Counted from the first letter of the stretch, positions 1 to 6,754 are shown. The stretch is 19,227 nt of DNA from Candidatus Caldatribacterium sp. (GCA_025060675.1 JANXBI010000029.1:1-19227); one strand, 5' to 3'. Program-made: numbers and translations. The notes: a model not told the origin generated them from the letters alone.

Positions 1-142
1 TGATGCCATACTTCTCAGAGAGTTCTCGCTCCGAAGGGAGGAGATCTCCAGGGGCAAGGATACCCTCTTCAATCTGCTCCTTGATGATCTCCTTGAGCTG
101 GTAGTATAGGGGAATAGGGACTTTTCGATTAAGGGTAGACAC
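1..142 (-). CDS. GntR-family transcriptional regulator, N-terminal part (runs off left edge)
   Basis: Only the first 47 codons are in the window. The translation from the GTG at 140-142 begins VSTLNRKVPIPLYYQLKEII and continues with a segment reading ILAPGDLLPSERELSEKYGI. These are the classic features of the GntR winged-helix DNA-binding domain: the IPLYYQL opening, then a Pro-rich turn, then PSERELSE at the start of the recognition helix region. An AAAGGGG ribosome binding site lies just upstream of the GTG. The effector domain is outside the window, so the subfamily (HutC, FadR, YtrA) cannot be assigned; the PLYYQL start is common in HutC and YtrA types. It is divergent from the KDPG aldolase gene, so control of that gene or of itself is plausible but inferred. 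Confidence 0.9.
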   Translation of the reverse strand, partial: MSTLNRKVPIPLYYQLKEIIKEQIEEGILAPGDLLPSERELSEKYGI

Positions 143-155
143 ACCGAAACCCCTT

Positions 156-172
156 TCACAAAATATTTGTCA
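156..172. promoter_or_regulatory. 17-bp near-perfect palindrome, possible GntR operator
   Basis: TCACAAAATATTTGTCA is a 7-3-7 inverted repeat with a single mismatch. It lies 14-30 bp upstream of the regulator start codon and overlaps the predicted transcription start. That position suits autorepression by the adjacent GntR protein, which would bind as a dimer. The binding itself is inferred. Confidence 0.45.
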
Positions 173-175
173 CCA

Positions 176-204
176 ATTGTAGCAAAATTCTCAGACCATG
201 CGAA
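176..204 (-). promoter_or_regulatory. Probable promoter of the GntR-family gene
   Basis: On the minus strand TTCGCA (199-204) and TACAAT (176-181) are separated by 17 bp. This places transcription start near 169, about 27 nt before the GTG. The -10 is one base off consensus and the -35 matches four of six positions, so this is a moderate prediction. Confidence 0.45.
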
Positions 205-353
205 GTCAACCCACAAATAGACCCATTTCTTTGCAACGTTTTGCAGGACCATCCGAAAAGGTGTCCGTCAAAAACCTCCTGAACGATCCCTCAAAAAGAA
301 AACCGGCCACATACACCATATCTGGTTTTTCCCTCAGCTATGCGCATCCTTTT

Positions 354-372
354 GAGGTACCTGAGGTACCTC
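354..372. repeat. Perfect 9-1-9 palindrome upstream of the aldolase promoter
   Basis: GAGGTACCTGAGGTACCTC reads the same on both strands apart from the central base, and is also a tandem duplication of TGAGGTACC. It lies about 90 bp upstream of the aldolase -10 box. A dimeric regulator site is the obvious reading, but nothing in the sequence identifies the protein. Confidence 0.5.
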
Positions 373-463
373 CTAAAAATCCAGGCGCTTTCACAACTGG
401 AAAAGGGGGGATAGCGGACTCGTGAACGGGACGCAAAGGTAAGTGTTGGTGGGCTCGCTCGGG

Positions 464-469
464 TATAAT
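464..469 (+). promoter_or_regulatory. -10 box of the aldolase gene
   Basis: A perfect TATAAT lies 33 bp before the start codon, followed by AAAGGAGG (487-494) as a strong ribosome binding site. No good -35 hexamer is seen 16-18 bp upstream, so the promoter may be weak or need an activator. Confidence 0.5.
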
Positions 470-501
470 AGTGACAACAAAAGTCTAAAGGAGGAACTCC
501 T

Positions 502-1143
502 ATGGCGTTTCAAGGACGAACCCAAATTGTGGAACACCTTGAGAGAGAGAAGATCATCGCTATCATCCGAGCTCAGAGTTCCCAAGCCCTTATGGAGGTG
601 GTTGCAGCGCTGAAAGCAGGAGGAATCTCCTGCATTGAGGTGACCATGACAACTCCTGGGGCGCTGGAAATTCTTGAAGAAGTTCGAAGCAAAATGGACG
701 ACGTCCTCTTCGGGGCTGGAACGATCCTCGATCCGGAAACAGCAAGGCTTTGCATCATGAGGGGAGCTCAGTTCCTCGTGACCCCTTCTCTCAATACACA
801 AGTAATCGAAATGGCCCATCGCTACGACATCCCCATTATTCCCGGGGCCTTGACGCCAACCGAAATCCTTCGAGCTTGGGAAAGTGGGGCAGAGGTCGTA
901 AAAGTCTTCCCGGCCTCAAGCCTTGGTCCCTCGTATATTCGGGAACTCAAGGGACCTTTTCCGCAAATCAAACTCTGCCCTACAGGGGGGGTGAACCTTG
1001 ACAATATCAGCGAGTTCCTCAGGGCAGGGGCTTCGTGTGTAGGGGTTGGCGGATCCCTCGTACGCAAAGACCTTATCGAAGGGAAAAAGTGGGACGAACT
1101 TCGAGACCTCGCCCGACGCTTTAAAAGCGCTGTAACGTCCTAA
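502..1143 (+). CDS. eda: 2-dehydro-3-deoxyphosphogluconate / 4-hydroxy-2-oxoglutarate aldolase (KDPG/KHG aldolase)
   Basis: 213 aa, the usual length for class I KDPG aldolases, which cleave 2-keto-3-deoxy-6-phosphogluconate to pyruvate and glyceraldehyde-3-phosphate in the cytoplasm. The TIM-barrel family motifs appear in order: R23 in AIIRAQ, the catalytic glutamate E46 in IEVTMTTPGA, GAGT at 71-74, FLVTPSLN at 91-98, PGALTPTE at 114-121, the Schiff-base lysine K134 in VVKVFPAS, and the phosphate-binding PTGGV at 160-164. The start is set by the AAAGGAGG site 7 nt upstream. The gene stands alone; its stop is 4 bp from the stop of the convergent nuclease gene, with no terminator between. No KDG kinase or Entner-Doudoroff dehydratase is nearby. 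It could serve uronate or hexonate breakdown, and the divergent GntR gene may regulate it (inference). Confidence 0.93.
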   Translation: MAFQGRTQIVEHLEREKIIAIIRAQSSQALMEVVAALKAGGISCIEVTMTTPGALEILEEVRSKMDDVLFGAGTILDPETARLCIMRGAQFLVTPSLNTQVIEMAHRYDIPIIPGALTPTEILRAWESGAEVVKVFPASSLGPSYIRELKGPFPQIKLCPTGGVNLDNISEFLRAGASCVGVGGSLVRKDLIEGKKWDELRDLARRFKSAVTS

Positions 1144-1147
1144 ATGG

Positions 1148-1627
1148 TCATGGTCTTCCCCAGAAACCAATTCTGAGTCGACGAGCTTCTGCTTCGAGCT
1201 TGACGAAACGATCAGCGTATTTCACGTTTGGAGGATAGGTGGCCACCTGGGCGTAACCGTTAGCCACAAGCCATTCGTTCACCATGATGTCCCCTACGTA
1301 GACATACGCGAGGAGTCTCCCGTAACGGTCACGCTTTTGTACGTCGAACTCGAGGCGAACCCTTTTCCCTTCAACCATGCGGCGGTTGGCCTCATACGCC
1401 TCACGAGCAAAATACTCCACCCCCTTCTGGGGGTGGTGGAGCTCAGGAGCGTTGATGCCAATATAGCGAACCCTTTCACCGTTACTGAGCTCTATAGTGT
1501 CTCCATCAATGACCCGGACGACAACGTACTCCCCCGGAGCTCTTTGGGAAACGGTGTAGTAGAAAAGAGCAAGGACAAGGAAGAAAAGAATTGATCCCCA
1601 CGAAAGCCGCTGCGGGATACGTCGCAT
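1148..1627 (-). CDS. Thermonuclease (staphylococcal nuclease-like), membrane-anchored
   Basis: 159 aa. Residues 11-26 form one hydrophobic segment (signal anchor or uncleaved signal peptide), followed by an SNase OB-fold from about 34 to 157. Family motifs are VIDGDTI (39-45, metal-binding Asp41 matching Asp21 of S. aureus nuclease), VRYIGINAPE (53-62, with Arg54 and Glu62 matching Arg35 and Glu43) and KRDRYGRLLAYVYV (98-111, with Arg104 matching Arg87). The second metal-ligand position (Asp40 in S. aureus nuclease) is Asn59 here, a substitution I believe occurs in other homologues. The protein should degrade DNA or RNA outside the membrane with Ca2+. It lies tail to tail with the aldolase gene and just downstream, on the same strand, of the dehydrogenase gene (5-bp gap), so the two are probably co-transcribed. 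Confidence 0.9.
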   Translation of the reverse strand: MRRIPQRLSWGSILFFLVLALFYYTVSQRAPGEYVVVRVIDGDTIELSNGERVRYIGINAPELHHPQKGVEYFAREAYEANRRMVEGKRVRLEFDVQKRDRYGRLLAYVYVGDIMVNEWLVANGYAQVATYPPNVKYADRFVKLEAEARRLRIGFWGRP

Positions 1628-1632
1628 CAGCT

Positions 1633-2571
1633 CTACACCACCCGGTACAGAGGCTCTTTGCCTTCAAGAACACGAACAACATTGAGTGCGGCTATTTTCC
1701 CCATTTTCACATTTGCTTCTCTTGTGTGAGCCGCAACGTGTGGGGTGACAATGACATTTGGAAGGGTAAGGAGAGGACTCTCAAAAGGTGGTTCAAAGGA
1801 AAGAACGTCAAGGCCAGCACCAGCGATACGACCCTCCTTAAGAAAGCGAAAGAGCGCCTCTTCGTCAACCAATTCTCCCCGAGCGGTATTAATAAGGAAA
1901 GCCTCTCTCTTCATAAGCCGCAGCAATCTCTCGTTCACAAGGTGCCTTGTTTCTGAGGTCAAGGGAGCATGAAGGGAGACAAAATCAGCAACCGCGAAGA
2001 GCTCTTCAAGAGAAACACGTCGAAACGTTTTGTCCTCCACAAAGGGATCGTAGTATATAACCTCCATTCCGAAACCGAGGGCTCTCTTCGCCACGCCTTT
2101 TCCAATCTGGCCAAGACCCACAATACCAAGCACTTTCCCTTCAAGCTCTATCCCAAGGACGGGAGAACCCCAATTCTTCTCGCGTACCCTTTCTAAGAGG
2201 AGAGGAAGACTTCTAGCACAGGAAAGGATCAGAAGAAAAGCCATGTCGGCCACCGACTCGGCATTAGTTCCAGGGGCGTTTGCTACAACAACCCCATGAG
2301 CCCTGGCTGCCTCAAGATCGATATTGTCCACACCAACACCATGTTTGGAGACAACCTTGAGATTCGGACAACGTTCAAAAACCACTTGCCCAATACGATC
2401 AACCCCAACAATGACCGCCTCAGCATTTCCTATGAGTTCTGCTACCCTCTCTTCATCTTCTGGTTCAGAATTTGCCCTCTGCTCAACCTCAAGGCCTGCG
2501 CTACGAAGCACATCCAAAGGCTCTGAAGAGGCTCGAGCAAAAGAGCGAGCAAGAACAACAACTCGAGCCAT
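1633..2571 (-). CDS. D-isomer-specific 2-hydroxyacid dehydrogenase (phosphoglycerate dehydrogenase family, no ACT domain)
   Basis: 312 aa from the ATG at 2569-2571, chosen because a GGGG-containing ribosome binding site precedes it and the protein then opens with the beta strand ARVVVLARSF. An in-frame extension of 16 codons reads poorly. Family features are KHGVGVDNID (77-86), the Rossmann glycine motif GLGQIG (152-157) and an Asp at the end of the second beta strand (YYDPF, D175) predicting NAD rather than NADP. The catalytic residues are Arg231 (NTARGELVDE), Glu260 and His278 (TPHVAAHT). The protein ends without the ACT or ASB domains of long SerA. It could be a type III 3-phosphoglycerate dehydrogenase, a hydroxypyruvate/glyoxylate reductase or a related enzyme; sequence alone does not decide. 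It is divergent from the YdcF-like gene. Confidence 0.88.
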   Translation of the reverse strand: MARVVVLARSFARASSEPLDVLRSAGLEVEQRANSEPEDEERVAELIGNAEAVIVGVDRIGQVVFERCPNLKVVSKHGVGVDNIDLEAARAHGVVVANAPGTNAESVADMAFLLILSCARSLPLLLERVREKNWGSPVLGIELEGKVLGIVGLGQIGKGVAKRALGFGMEVIYYDPFVEDKTFRRVSLEELFAVADFVSLHAPLTSETRHLVNERLLRLMKREAFLINTARGELVDEEALFRFLKEGRIAGAGLDVLSFEPPFESPLLTLPNVIVTPHVAAHTREANVKMGKIAALNVVRVLEGKEPLYRVV

Positions 2572-2631
2572 TCGCATCACCCCATCTGGTATTCTATGTA
2601 CAGCACAAGGATACCACAAGGAGGGACGAAA

Positions 2632-3390
2632 ATGCTCCTTCTTCGGAAAACTCTCGGTACCTTTGTGGATTTCCCAGGCATCGCCATCGTCCTATTCCTC
2701 CTTGGAGCTCTGTGGGCGAAGAGACGCCAAAGGCCAAAAGGAGCCTATCTCCTGTGCGCTCTGATACTCTACTTTTCCTCCGCTGGGTGGATTCTTGATC
2801 TCTTGTCCCCTGAATTGTCTTGCCCACCACCCTCCGTTCCTCCAGAGGCGATCGTTGTTCTTGGGGGAGGTGTGGAACGCAATCCAGAGACTCACGAGCT
2901 CACTCTGAACCCTGTGTCTCTTTCCCGAGTGTACCGGGCCTTCCTCTTGTACCAAGAGAGGAGACTCCCTATCCTTGTGAGCGGTGGCAAAGTATCCGAG
3001 GACCAAGAACGTACCGAAGCTGAGGTTGCTTGGAGAACTCTCACAACTTTTGGTGTCCCCTCAAAGGACATCATCCTTGAGGCGCGTTCTCGCACTACCT
3101 GGGAAAACGCTCGCTACAGCGCGGCGATTCTCCGATCCCTCGGTATCCGAAGTTTCTATCTTGTGACCTCCGAAGTACACCTCTCAAGAGCCCTTTTAGC
3201 CTTTCGCAAATGGTATCCAGAATCGGATATCATTCCCTGTCCCGCTCACTCCCTGAAGGCTACAACACTATCGTCTCTAGAACGGTTCCTCCCAAAGCGC
3301 GAGGTTCTTTGCGCTTTTGGGAACGTCGTCCACGAGGGGATAGGATATCTCGCGTATCTTCTCAAGAGCTGGTTTCCACTGAGTGAATGA
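2632..3390 (+). CDS. YdcF/SanA/ElyC family (DUF218) membrane protein
   Basis: 252 aa from the ATG at 2632, set by AAGGAGGG at 2618-2625. Two hydrophobic segments (about 13-30 and 38-58) anchor it. The DUF218 domain follows, with AIVVLGGGVE (73-82), ILVSGG (114-119), E..RT around 125-129, R154-T-T-W-E-N-A160 and YLVTSEVHLSRA (176-187). This is the family's conserved set (GGG, SGG, T..NA, TS..H..R). E. coli relatives ElyC and SanA are tied to envelope integrity and peptidoglycan precursor metabolism; the exact reaction is not established. It is monocistronic, divergent from the dehydrogenase gene, with the intergenic spacer shared for promoters. No clear terminator follows it. Confidence 0.85.
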   Translation: MLLLRKTLGTFVDFPGIAIVLFLLGALWAKRRQRPKGAYLLCALILYFSSAGWILDLLSPELSCPPPSVPPEAIVVLGGGVERNPETHELTLNPVSLSRVYRAFLLYQERRLPILVSGGKVSEDQERTEAEVAWRTLTTFGVPSKDIILEARSRTTWENARYSAAILRSLGIRSFYLVTSEVHLSRALLAFRKWYPESDIIPCPAHSLKATTLSSLERFLPKREVLCAFGNVVHEGIGYLAYLLKSWFPLSE

Positions 3391-3623
3391 CATTCCAAGA
3401 CCCATACCGGCAAAAGCCAGGAGAAAAATTACGGAAAATGGACCAGGCCCCAAAACTCCGAAAGCCTGAAGAGAACAGAAGGTTACGGCTTGAGAGCTAT
3501 TTATCCCATCTCCAACACCCAAAGGACGTGTGCTTTAAGAGGAGAAAAGGGGGAAGATCACGAAAGGATTTGAGGGGTATGACACTGAAATCGAAATCCC
3601 AGGAAAGAAGGGCAAGAGAAAGC
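3391..3623. other. Intergenic region with no intact gene
   Basis: About 230 bp between the YdcF-like gene and the rplL terminator. No ribosome binding site plus open frame is convincing. On the minus strand a frame entering from 3522 encodes a hydrophobic stretch (FSVIFLLAFAGMGLGMSF) that stays open into the antisense of the YdcF-like gene. It has a TTG start and no ribosome binding site, so I do not call it a gene. Confidence 0.5.
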
Positions 3624-3654
3624 AAAACGAATCGCCCCCTTCGGGGGCGATTCG
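3624..3654 (-). terminator. Intrinsic terminator of the secE-rplL operon
   Basis: A perfect 12-bp stem (CGAATCGCCCCC at 3628-3639 and its complement at 3643-3654) with a 3-nt loop. On the minus strand it is followed by TTTT and further pyrimidines. It starts 10 bp after the rplL stop codon, and nothing on the minus strand continues the operon beyond it. Confidence 0.93.
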
Positions 3655-3664
3655 TCACCTATCA

Positions 3665-4048
3665 CTACTTGATCTCTACCTCAGCACCTACAGCCTCGAG
3701 CTTAGCTTTGATTTCCTCAGCTTCTTTCTTGCTCACGCCTTCCTTGATAGGCTTCGGTGGATTGTCCACAAGGTCTTTCGCTTCTTTCAAACCAAGACCA
3801 GTAATGGCTCGGACTTCCTTAATAACCTGGAGTTTCTGAGGACCAGCACTCTTCAAGATAACATCAAATTCGGTCTTTTCCTCTTCCTGAGCAGGAGCAG
3901 CTGCCTGAGGACCAGCCACAGGTGCAGCAACCTGAGCAACCGGCATTGCCGCCGAAACCCCGAATTTCTCCTCGAGAGCCTTTACAAGCTCCGCAAGCTC
4001 AAGAACCGTCATTTTCTCAATCGCTTCGATAATTTCTTCTTTGGTCAT
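3665..4048 (-). CDS. rplL: Ribosomal protein bL12 (L7/L12)
   Basis: 127 aa, normal length. The N-terminal dimerisation domain (MTKEEIIEAIEKMTVLELAEL) is followed by an Ala/Pro/Gln-rich hinge (about 36-56) and the C-terminal factor-binding domain. That domain carries FDVILKSAGPQKLQVIKEVR, GLGLKEAKDLVD and the ending GAEVEIK. It forms the ribosomal stalk on uL10 and recruits EF-G, EF-Tu and initiation factors. A GGAGG site precedes the ATG. It is the last gene of the operon, 3 bp after rplJ and directly before a strong terminator. Confidence 0.98.
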   Translation of the reverse strand: MTKEEIIEAIEKMTVLELAELVKALEEKFGVSAAMPVAQVAAPVAGPQAAAPAQEEEKTEFDVILKSAGPQKLQVIKEVRAITGLGLKEAKDLVDNPPKPIKEGVSKKEAEEIKAKLEAVGAEVEIK

Positions 4049-4051
4049 AGG

Positions 4052-4582
4052 TCATGCCTCCTTCTCGCTTCGCTTTTTCTCCTCAATAGCTTTTAGTACC
4101 CACACAAAGTTTCGCATAACTCCTTGGAGGACCCCAAGAAGTCCAATAAGTGGCGCAGCCACACCACCGACCACCCGAGCAAGAAGCTCCTCTCGCGAGG
4201 GGAGTTCAGCAAGACGCTGAACATCCGAAGCAGCAAGGAACTTTGTCCCGAGGAAGCCGCCTTTTGTCTCGAGCTGAGGGAACTTCTTCGCAAAATCTGC
4301 CAGAACCTTAGCCACTTGGACAACATCCCGGTACGAGAAAACAAAGGCATTTTGTCCCTTGAGTAAATGGTCCTCAGCGGAAAAACCTGCTTGCGTCAAG
4401 GCCAGGCGCATAAGGGTGTTCTTCGCAACCTTAAGCTCTCCTTCGATTCCCCGAAGGCTCCGCCGTAACTGTTCCATGCTCGGGACATCCATGCCATGGT
4501 AGCCGACGACGAAAACGGCTTGACTCCGTCGCAATCTCTCAAGAAGCTCTGCGATGACCTTCTCCTTCTCACTTCGTTCCAA
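4052..4582 (-). CDS. rplJ: Ribosomal protein uL10 (stalk base, bL12 anchor)
   Basis: 176 aa, usual length. The N-terminal rRNA-binding domain is recognisable (SEKEKVIAELLERLRRSQAV, VAKNTLMRLAL, NAFVFSYRD). It ends in the long C-terminal helix (AAPLIGLLGVLQGVMRNFVW) that binds bL12 dimers. The start is a TTG at 4580-4582: an in-frame TGA lies two codons upstream, and the first residues ERSEKEK align with other L10 N-termini. The GGGAGG site (4593-4598) is 10 nt away. An out-of-frame ATG sits better spaced (6 nt) and opens a 5-codon frame that overlaps the TTG. It is preceded by an L10-leader attenuator, the standard site of autogenous control. Confidence 0.97.
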   Translation of the reverse strand: MERSEKEKVIAELLERLRRSQAVFVVGYHGMDVPSMEQLRRSLRGIEGELKVAKNTLMRLALTQAGFSAEDHLLKGQNAFVFSYRDVVQVAKVLADFAKKFPQLETKGGFLGTKFLAASDVQRLAELPSREELLARVVGGVAAPLIGLLGVLQGVMRNFVWVLKAIEEKKRSEKEA

Positions 4583-4606
4583 ACATCACCAACCTCCCTT
4601 CTCCAC

Positions 4607-4727
4607 AAAAAAGAGAAGACTCCTACCTGAGGAGTCTTCTCTAAAGATTTTCGCCTCCCCAGGATTTTTAAGCTCTCGCCCCTGGTTCTCAGGCTACAAC
4701 CACTTCAGCTTGCGCGGATTGTTCCGC
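4607..4727 (-). promoter_or_regulatory. L10-leader-like attenuator in the rplA-rplJ gap
   Basis: Read on the minus strand. A small hairpin (4714-4727) comes first. Next is a two-part stem: GCCU (4691-4694) with AGGC (4653-4656) and CCAGG (4681-4685) with CCUGG (4659-4663). These are separated by an asymmetric GAGAA/GG internal loop and capped by a 17-nt loop. A perfect 12-bp terminator stem follows (4631-4642 with 4612-4623) with U6 (4607-4612). The strand CUGGGGAG (4655-4662), part of the first structure, can pair over 8 bp with CUCCUCAG (4627-4634), part of the terminator, giving an antiterminator. This matches L10 autoregulation: L10-L12 binding the stem would free the terminator. The layout is seen in the sequence; regulation is inferred from the family. 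Confidence 0.8.
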
Positions 4728-4738
4728 CTTTCTACCTC

Positions 4739-5455
4739 CTACGCTGCCCGTTTCTCCATCCGGACTAAGGCAGTGTTGACATCCACAGGAACCCCAGGAC
4801 TCATAGTGAGGGAAAGGACAACCTTCTTGATGTAACGACCTTTTGCCGCAGGAGGCTTCAACCGAACTACTGCATCCAAAGCAGCGTAGAAATTATCAAG
4901 AATCTGATTTTCAGTGAATGAAGCCTTCCCAATGGCCAGGTGGACATTGCCGAATTTGTCATTCCGGATTTCCACCCGACCACTCTTGATTTCCCTCACC
5001 GCCTGAGCAATGTCAAAAGTCACCGTCCCTGTCTTTGCGTTTGGCATAAGTCCTCGAGGACCAAGAATCTTCCCAAGACGACTCACGATACGCATCATGT
5101 CCGGAGTAGCTACTGCCGCGTCAAACTCAAACCAGCCTTTTTGAATCCTCTCCACAAGCTCTTCTCCGCCTACGTAATCTGCTCCTGCCTCCTGGGCCTC
5201 CCTCGCCTTTTCACCCTGGGCAAACACGAGAACCCGGACCTTTTTCCCCGTCCCGTGAGGAAGAACAACCGTTCCACGCACTTGCTGGTCGGACTGCCGT
5301 GGGTCGATACCAAGGTTGAGCACCATTTCAACGGTTTCATCAAAGCGGGCACTGGCCATCTCCTTAAGGAGGCGGACAGCAGCCTCGGGTTCGTAAAGCT
5401 TTCCGGGCTCAATCTTCGACTTGAGGGCGAGGTATCTTTTGCTACGCTCGGCCAT
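4739..5455 (-). CDS. rplA: Ribosomal protein uL1
   Basis: 238 aa, normal length for bacterial L1, which forms the mobile stalk near the E site and often represses its own mRNA. Recognisable segments are YEPEAAVRLLKEMASARFDE, VVLPHGTGK, VLVFAQGEKA, the signature LGKILGPRGLMPNAKTGTV (about 127-145), EIKSGRVEIRNDKFGNVH and GRYIKKVVLSLTMSPGVPVD at the C-terminus. A GGAGG ribosome site precedes the ATG, and the gene follows rplK by 14 bp. No L1-type binding mimic was checked beyond the normal spacing. Confidence 0.98.
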   Translation of the reverse strand: MAERSKRYLALKSKIEPGKLYEPEAAVRLLKEMASARFDETVEMVLNLGIDPRQSDQQVRGTVVLPHGTGKKVRVLVFAQGEKAREAQEAGADYVGGEELVERIQKGWFEFDAAVATPDMMRIVSRLGKILGPRGLMPNAKTGTVTFDIAQAVREIKSGRVEIRNDKFGNVHLAIGKASFTENQILDNFYAALDAVVRLKPPAAKGRYIKKVVLSLTMSPGVPVDVNTALVRMEKRAA

Positions 5456-5469
5456 AGGACATTCCTCCC

Positions 5470-5898
5470 TTACCCCTCAACAACCTCAACACCCATACTC
5501 CTTGCCGTTCCCTCGATAATACGCATGGCGGCTTCGATGTCATTGGTGTTGAGGTCAGGCATTTTCTTCTCCGCAATTTCCCTGAGCTTGGACCGAGTAA
5601 TCTTGCCCACCTTCACTCGATTCGGCTCTCCTGAACCCTTTTCTATCCCCAGCGCTTGGCGAATGAGGAAAGAAGCCGGTGGAGTCTTGCAAACAAAGGT
5701 GAAAGAACGGTCTGAATAAACGGTAACCTCAACAGGGATGAGCACCCCTCGATCTTTCTCAGTCTGTGCATTGAAGGCCTTACAAAACTCCATAATATTC
5801 ACGCCATGTTGCCCCAGTGCTGGACCAACTGGAGGCGCAGGTGTTGCCATCCCCCCAGGAATCTGAAGCTTCACCATCGCCACAACCTTCTTCGCCAT
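5470..5898 (-). CDS. rplK: Ribosomal protein uL11
   Basis: 142 aa, normal length. The opening VKLQIPGGMATPAPPVGPAL followed by GQHGVNIMEFCKAFNAQT is the near-invariant N-terminal domain. The C-terminal rRNA-binding domain shows TPPASFLIRQALG, KVGKITRSKLREIAE, MPDLNTNDIEAAMRIIEGTA and RSMGV. It binds the GTPase-associated region of 23S rRNA. It sits 15 bp after nusG in the standard order. Confidence 0.98.
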   Translation of the reverse strand: MAKKVVAMVKLQIPGGMATPAPPVGPALGQHGVNIMEFCKAFNAQTEKDRGVLIPVEVTVYSDRSFTFVCKTPPASFLIRQALGIEKGSGEPNRVKVGKITRSKLREIAEKKMPDLNTNDIEAAMRIIEGTARSMGVEVVEG

Positions 5899-5913
5899 AG
5901 TCCTTCCACCTCT

Positions 5914-6435
5914 TTAGAGTTTTTCGACGTCGGAGAACTCAAGCTCTACTGGAGTTTCCCGGCCAAAGATAGAGAGGAGGACCGTCACTTTCCCTTTTTC
6001 GTGGTCCACACTCTCAACTGTACCCGTGTAATTCAAGAAAGGACCGGAAATGACCTTGACAACCTCACCCTTTTCGATATCCAGGCGGGGTTTCTTCTCA
6101 ATGCCAGTTTGTCGGAGAATCACTTTCACCTCTTCATCACTTAGTGGCTCCGGTCGCATCCCAGAGCCCACGAAGCCAGTAACCCCTGGTGTGTTCCGCA
6201 CGACGTACCAGGAGCGGTCATTCATAATCATCTCAACCATAACGTATCCTGGAAAAATCTTGCGCTTCGTGAAACGTTTCTTCCCTCGTCGAACTTCAAT
6301 CGTTTCCTCCATTGGGACAACAACCCGAAAAATCTGATCTTGCATCCCCATGGAGGCAATGCGACGCTCGAGGTTAGCTTTAACCTTGTGTTCACTCCCT
6401 GCCAGAGTGTGGATAACATACCATCGCGGCTGCAT
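5914..6435 (-). CDS. nusG: Transcription termination/antitermination factor NusG
   Basis: 173 aa. The NGN domain starts with RWYVIHTLAGSEHKVKANLE and contains RKIFPGYVMVEM (58-69) and VRNTPGVTGFVG (79-90), where it contacts RNA polymerase. The KOW domain runs from about 121 to 173 (EKGEVVKVISGPFLNYTGTV, VTVLLSIFGRETPVELEF), the part that meets Rho or S10. There is no inserted domain II of the kind seen in Aquifex and Thermotoga NusG. The ribosome binding site is a modest GGGAA. It follows secE by 21 bp. Confidence 0.98.
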   Translation of the reverse strand: MQPRWYVIHTLAGSEHKVKANLERRIASMGMQDQIFRVVVPMEETIEVRRGKKRFTKRKIFPGYVMVEMIMNDRSWYVVRNTPGVTGFVGSGMRPEPLSDEEVKVILRQTGIEKKPRLDIEKGEVVKVISGPFLNYTGTVESVDHEKGKVTVLLSIFGRETPVELEFSDVEKL

Positions 6436-6456
6436 AGGATTCCCATTCCCCCACCA

Positions 6457-6660
6457 TTAACGCAGGTACAACCCCATGATGAAGGTCAAAAGGAGATCGA
6501 CAACGCCAAGGAAAATTCCTACCAACACGATAACGACAAGGACAGTAATCGTGCTGTTCCACAGCTCCTTACGACTTGGCCAAGTAACCTTCCGCAACTC
6601 CCCCCACGATTCGATAAAGTAATTCCTCAGCGAACGGAACCACCGAACCAAACTTTTCAC
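6457..6660 (-). CDS. secE: Preprotein translocase subunit SecE
   Basis: 67 aa from a GTG at 6658-6660. A longer frame extends back through the tRNA and is not coding. The short one-TM form is typical of most bacteria outside the gamma-proteobacteria. An amphipathic cytoplasmic helix (SLVRWFRSLRNYFIESWGEL) leads into the conserved WGELRKVTWPSRKELWNST, and then the transmembrane helix TVLVVIVLVGIFLGVVDLLL. It clamps SecY in the Sec translocon. The AAAGGA motif sits only 3-4 nt from the GTG, so the TTG three codons later is an alternative start. A consensus promoter lies 32-60 bp upstream. Confidence 0.95.
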   Translation of the reverse strand: MKSLVRWFRSLRNYFIESWGELRKVTWPSRKELWNSTITVLVVIVLVGIFLGVVDLLLTFIMGLYLR

Positions 6661-6691
6661 CCATCCTTTACCCAAAAGTAAATTCACTGGG

Positions 6692-6720
6692 ATTATAAAT
6701 GCTTTCTCACCCTCTGTCAA
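6692..6720 (-). promoter_or_regulatory. Full-consensus promoter of secE operon (P2)
   Basis: On the minus strand TTGACA (6715-6720), a 17-bp spacer and TATAAT (6692-6697): both hexamers are perfect. Start of transcription is predicted near 6685, about 25 nt before the secE GTG. It lies between the tRNA and secE, so the protein genes can be made independently of the tRNA transcript. Confidence 0.9.
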
Positions 6721-6754
6721 CGAGAGAGAGGACTGCAGGATGAGAGGGACTCTA

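Larger units (their letters stand above)
143..501. other. Intergenic region between the GntR gene and the aldolase gene
   Basis: No convincing gene is present. The only open frame of note (198-425, plus strand) has no ribosome binding site and an unrecognisable product. The region holds the GntR promoter and palindrome at the left. In the middle is an 8-bp stem (AAAACCGG at 299-306 with CTGGTTTT at 322-329, one G-U pair). A 19-bp palindrome lies at 354-372 and the aldolase promoter at the right. The 8-bp stem ends in a short T tract and could act as a weak bidirectional terminator. Confidence 0.6.

Noticed and set aside
198..425. 75-codon ORF upstream of eda
   Set aside because: No ribosome binding site, no recognisable product, and it spans a palindrome and hairpin.
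4940..5719. 259-codon plus-strand frame
   Set aside because: Antisense to rplA and rplK, whose products are unmistakable.
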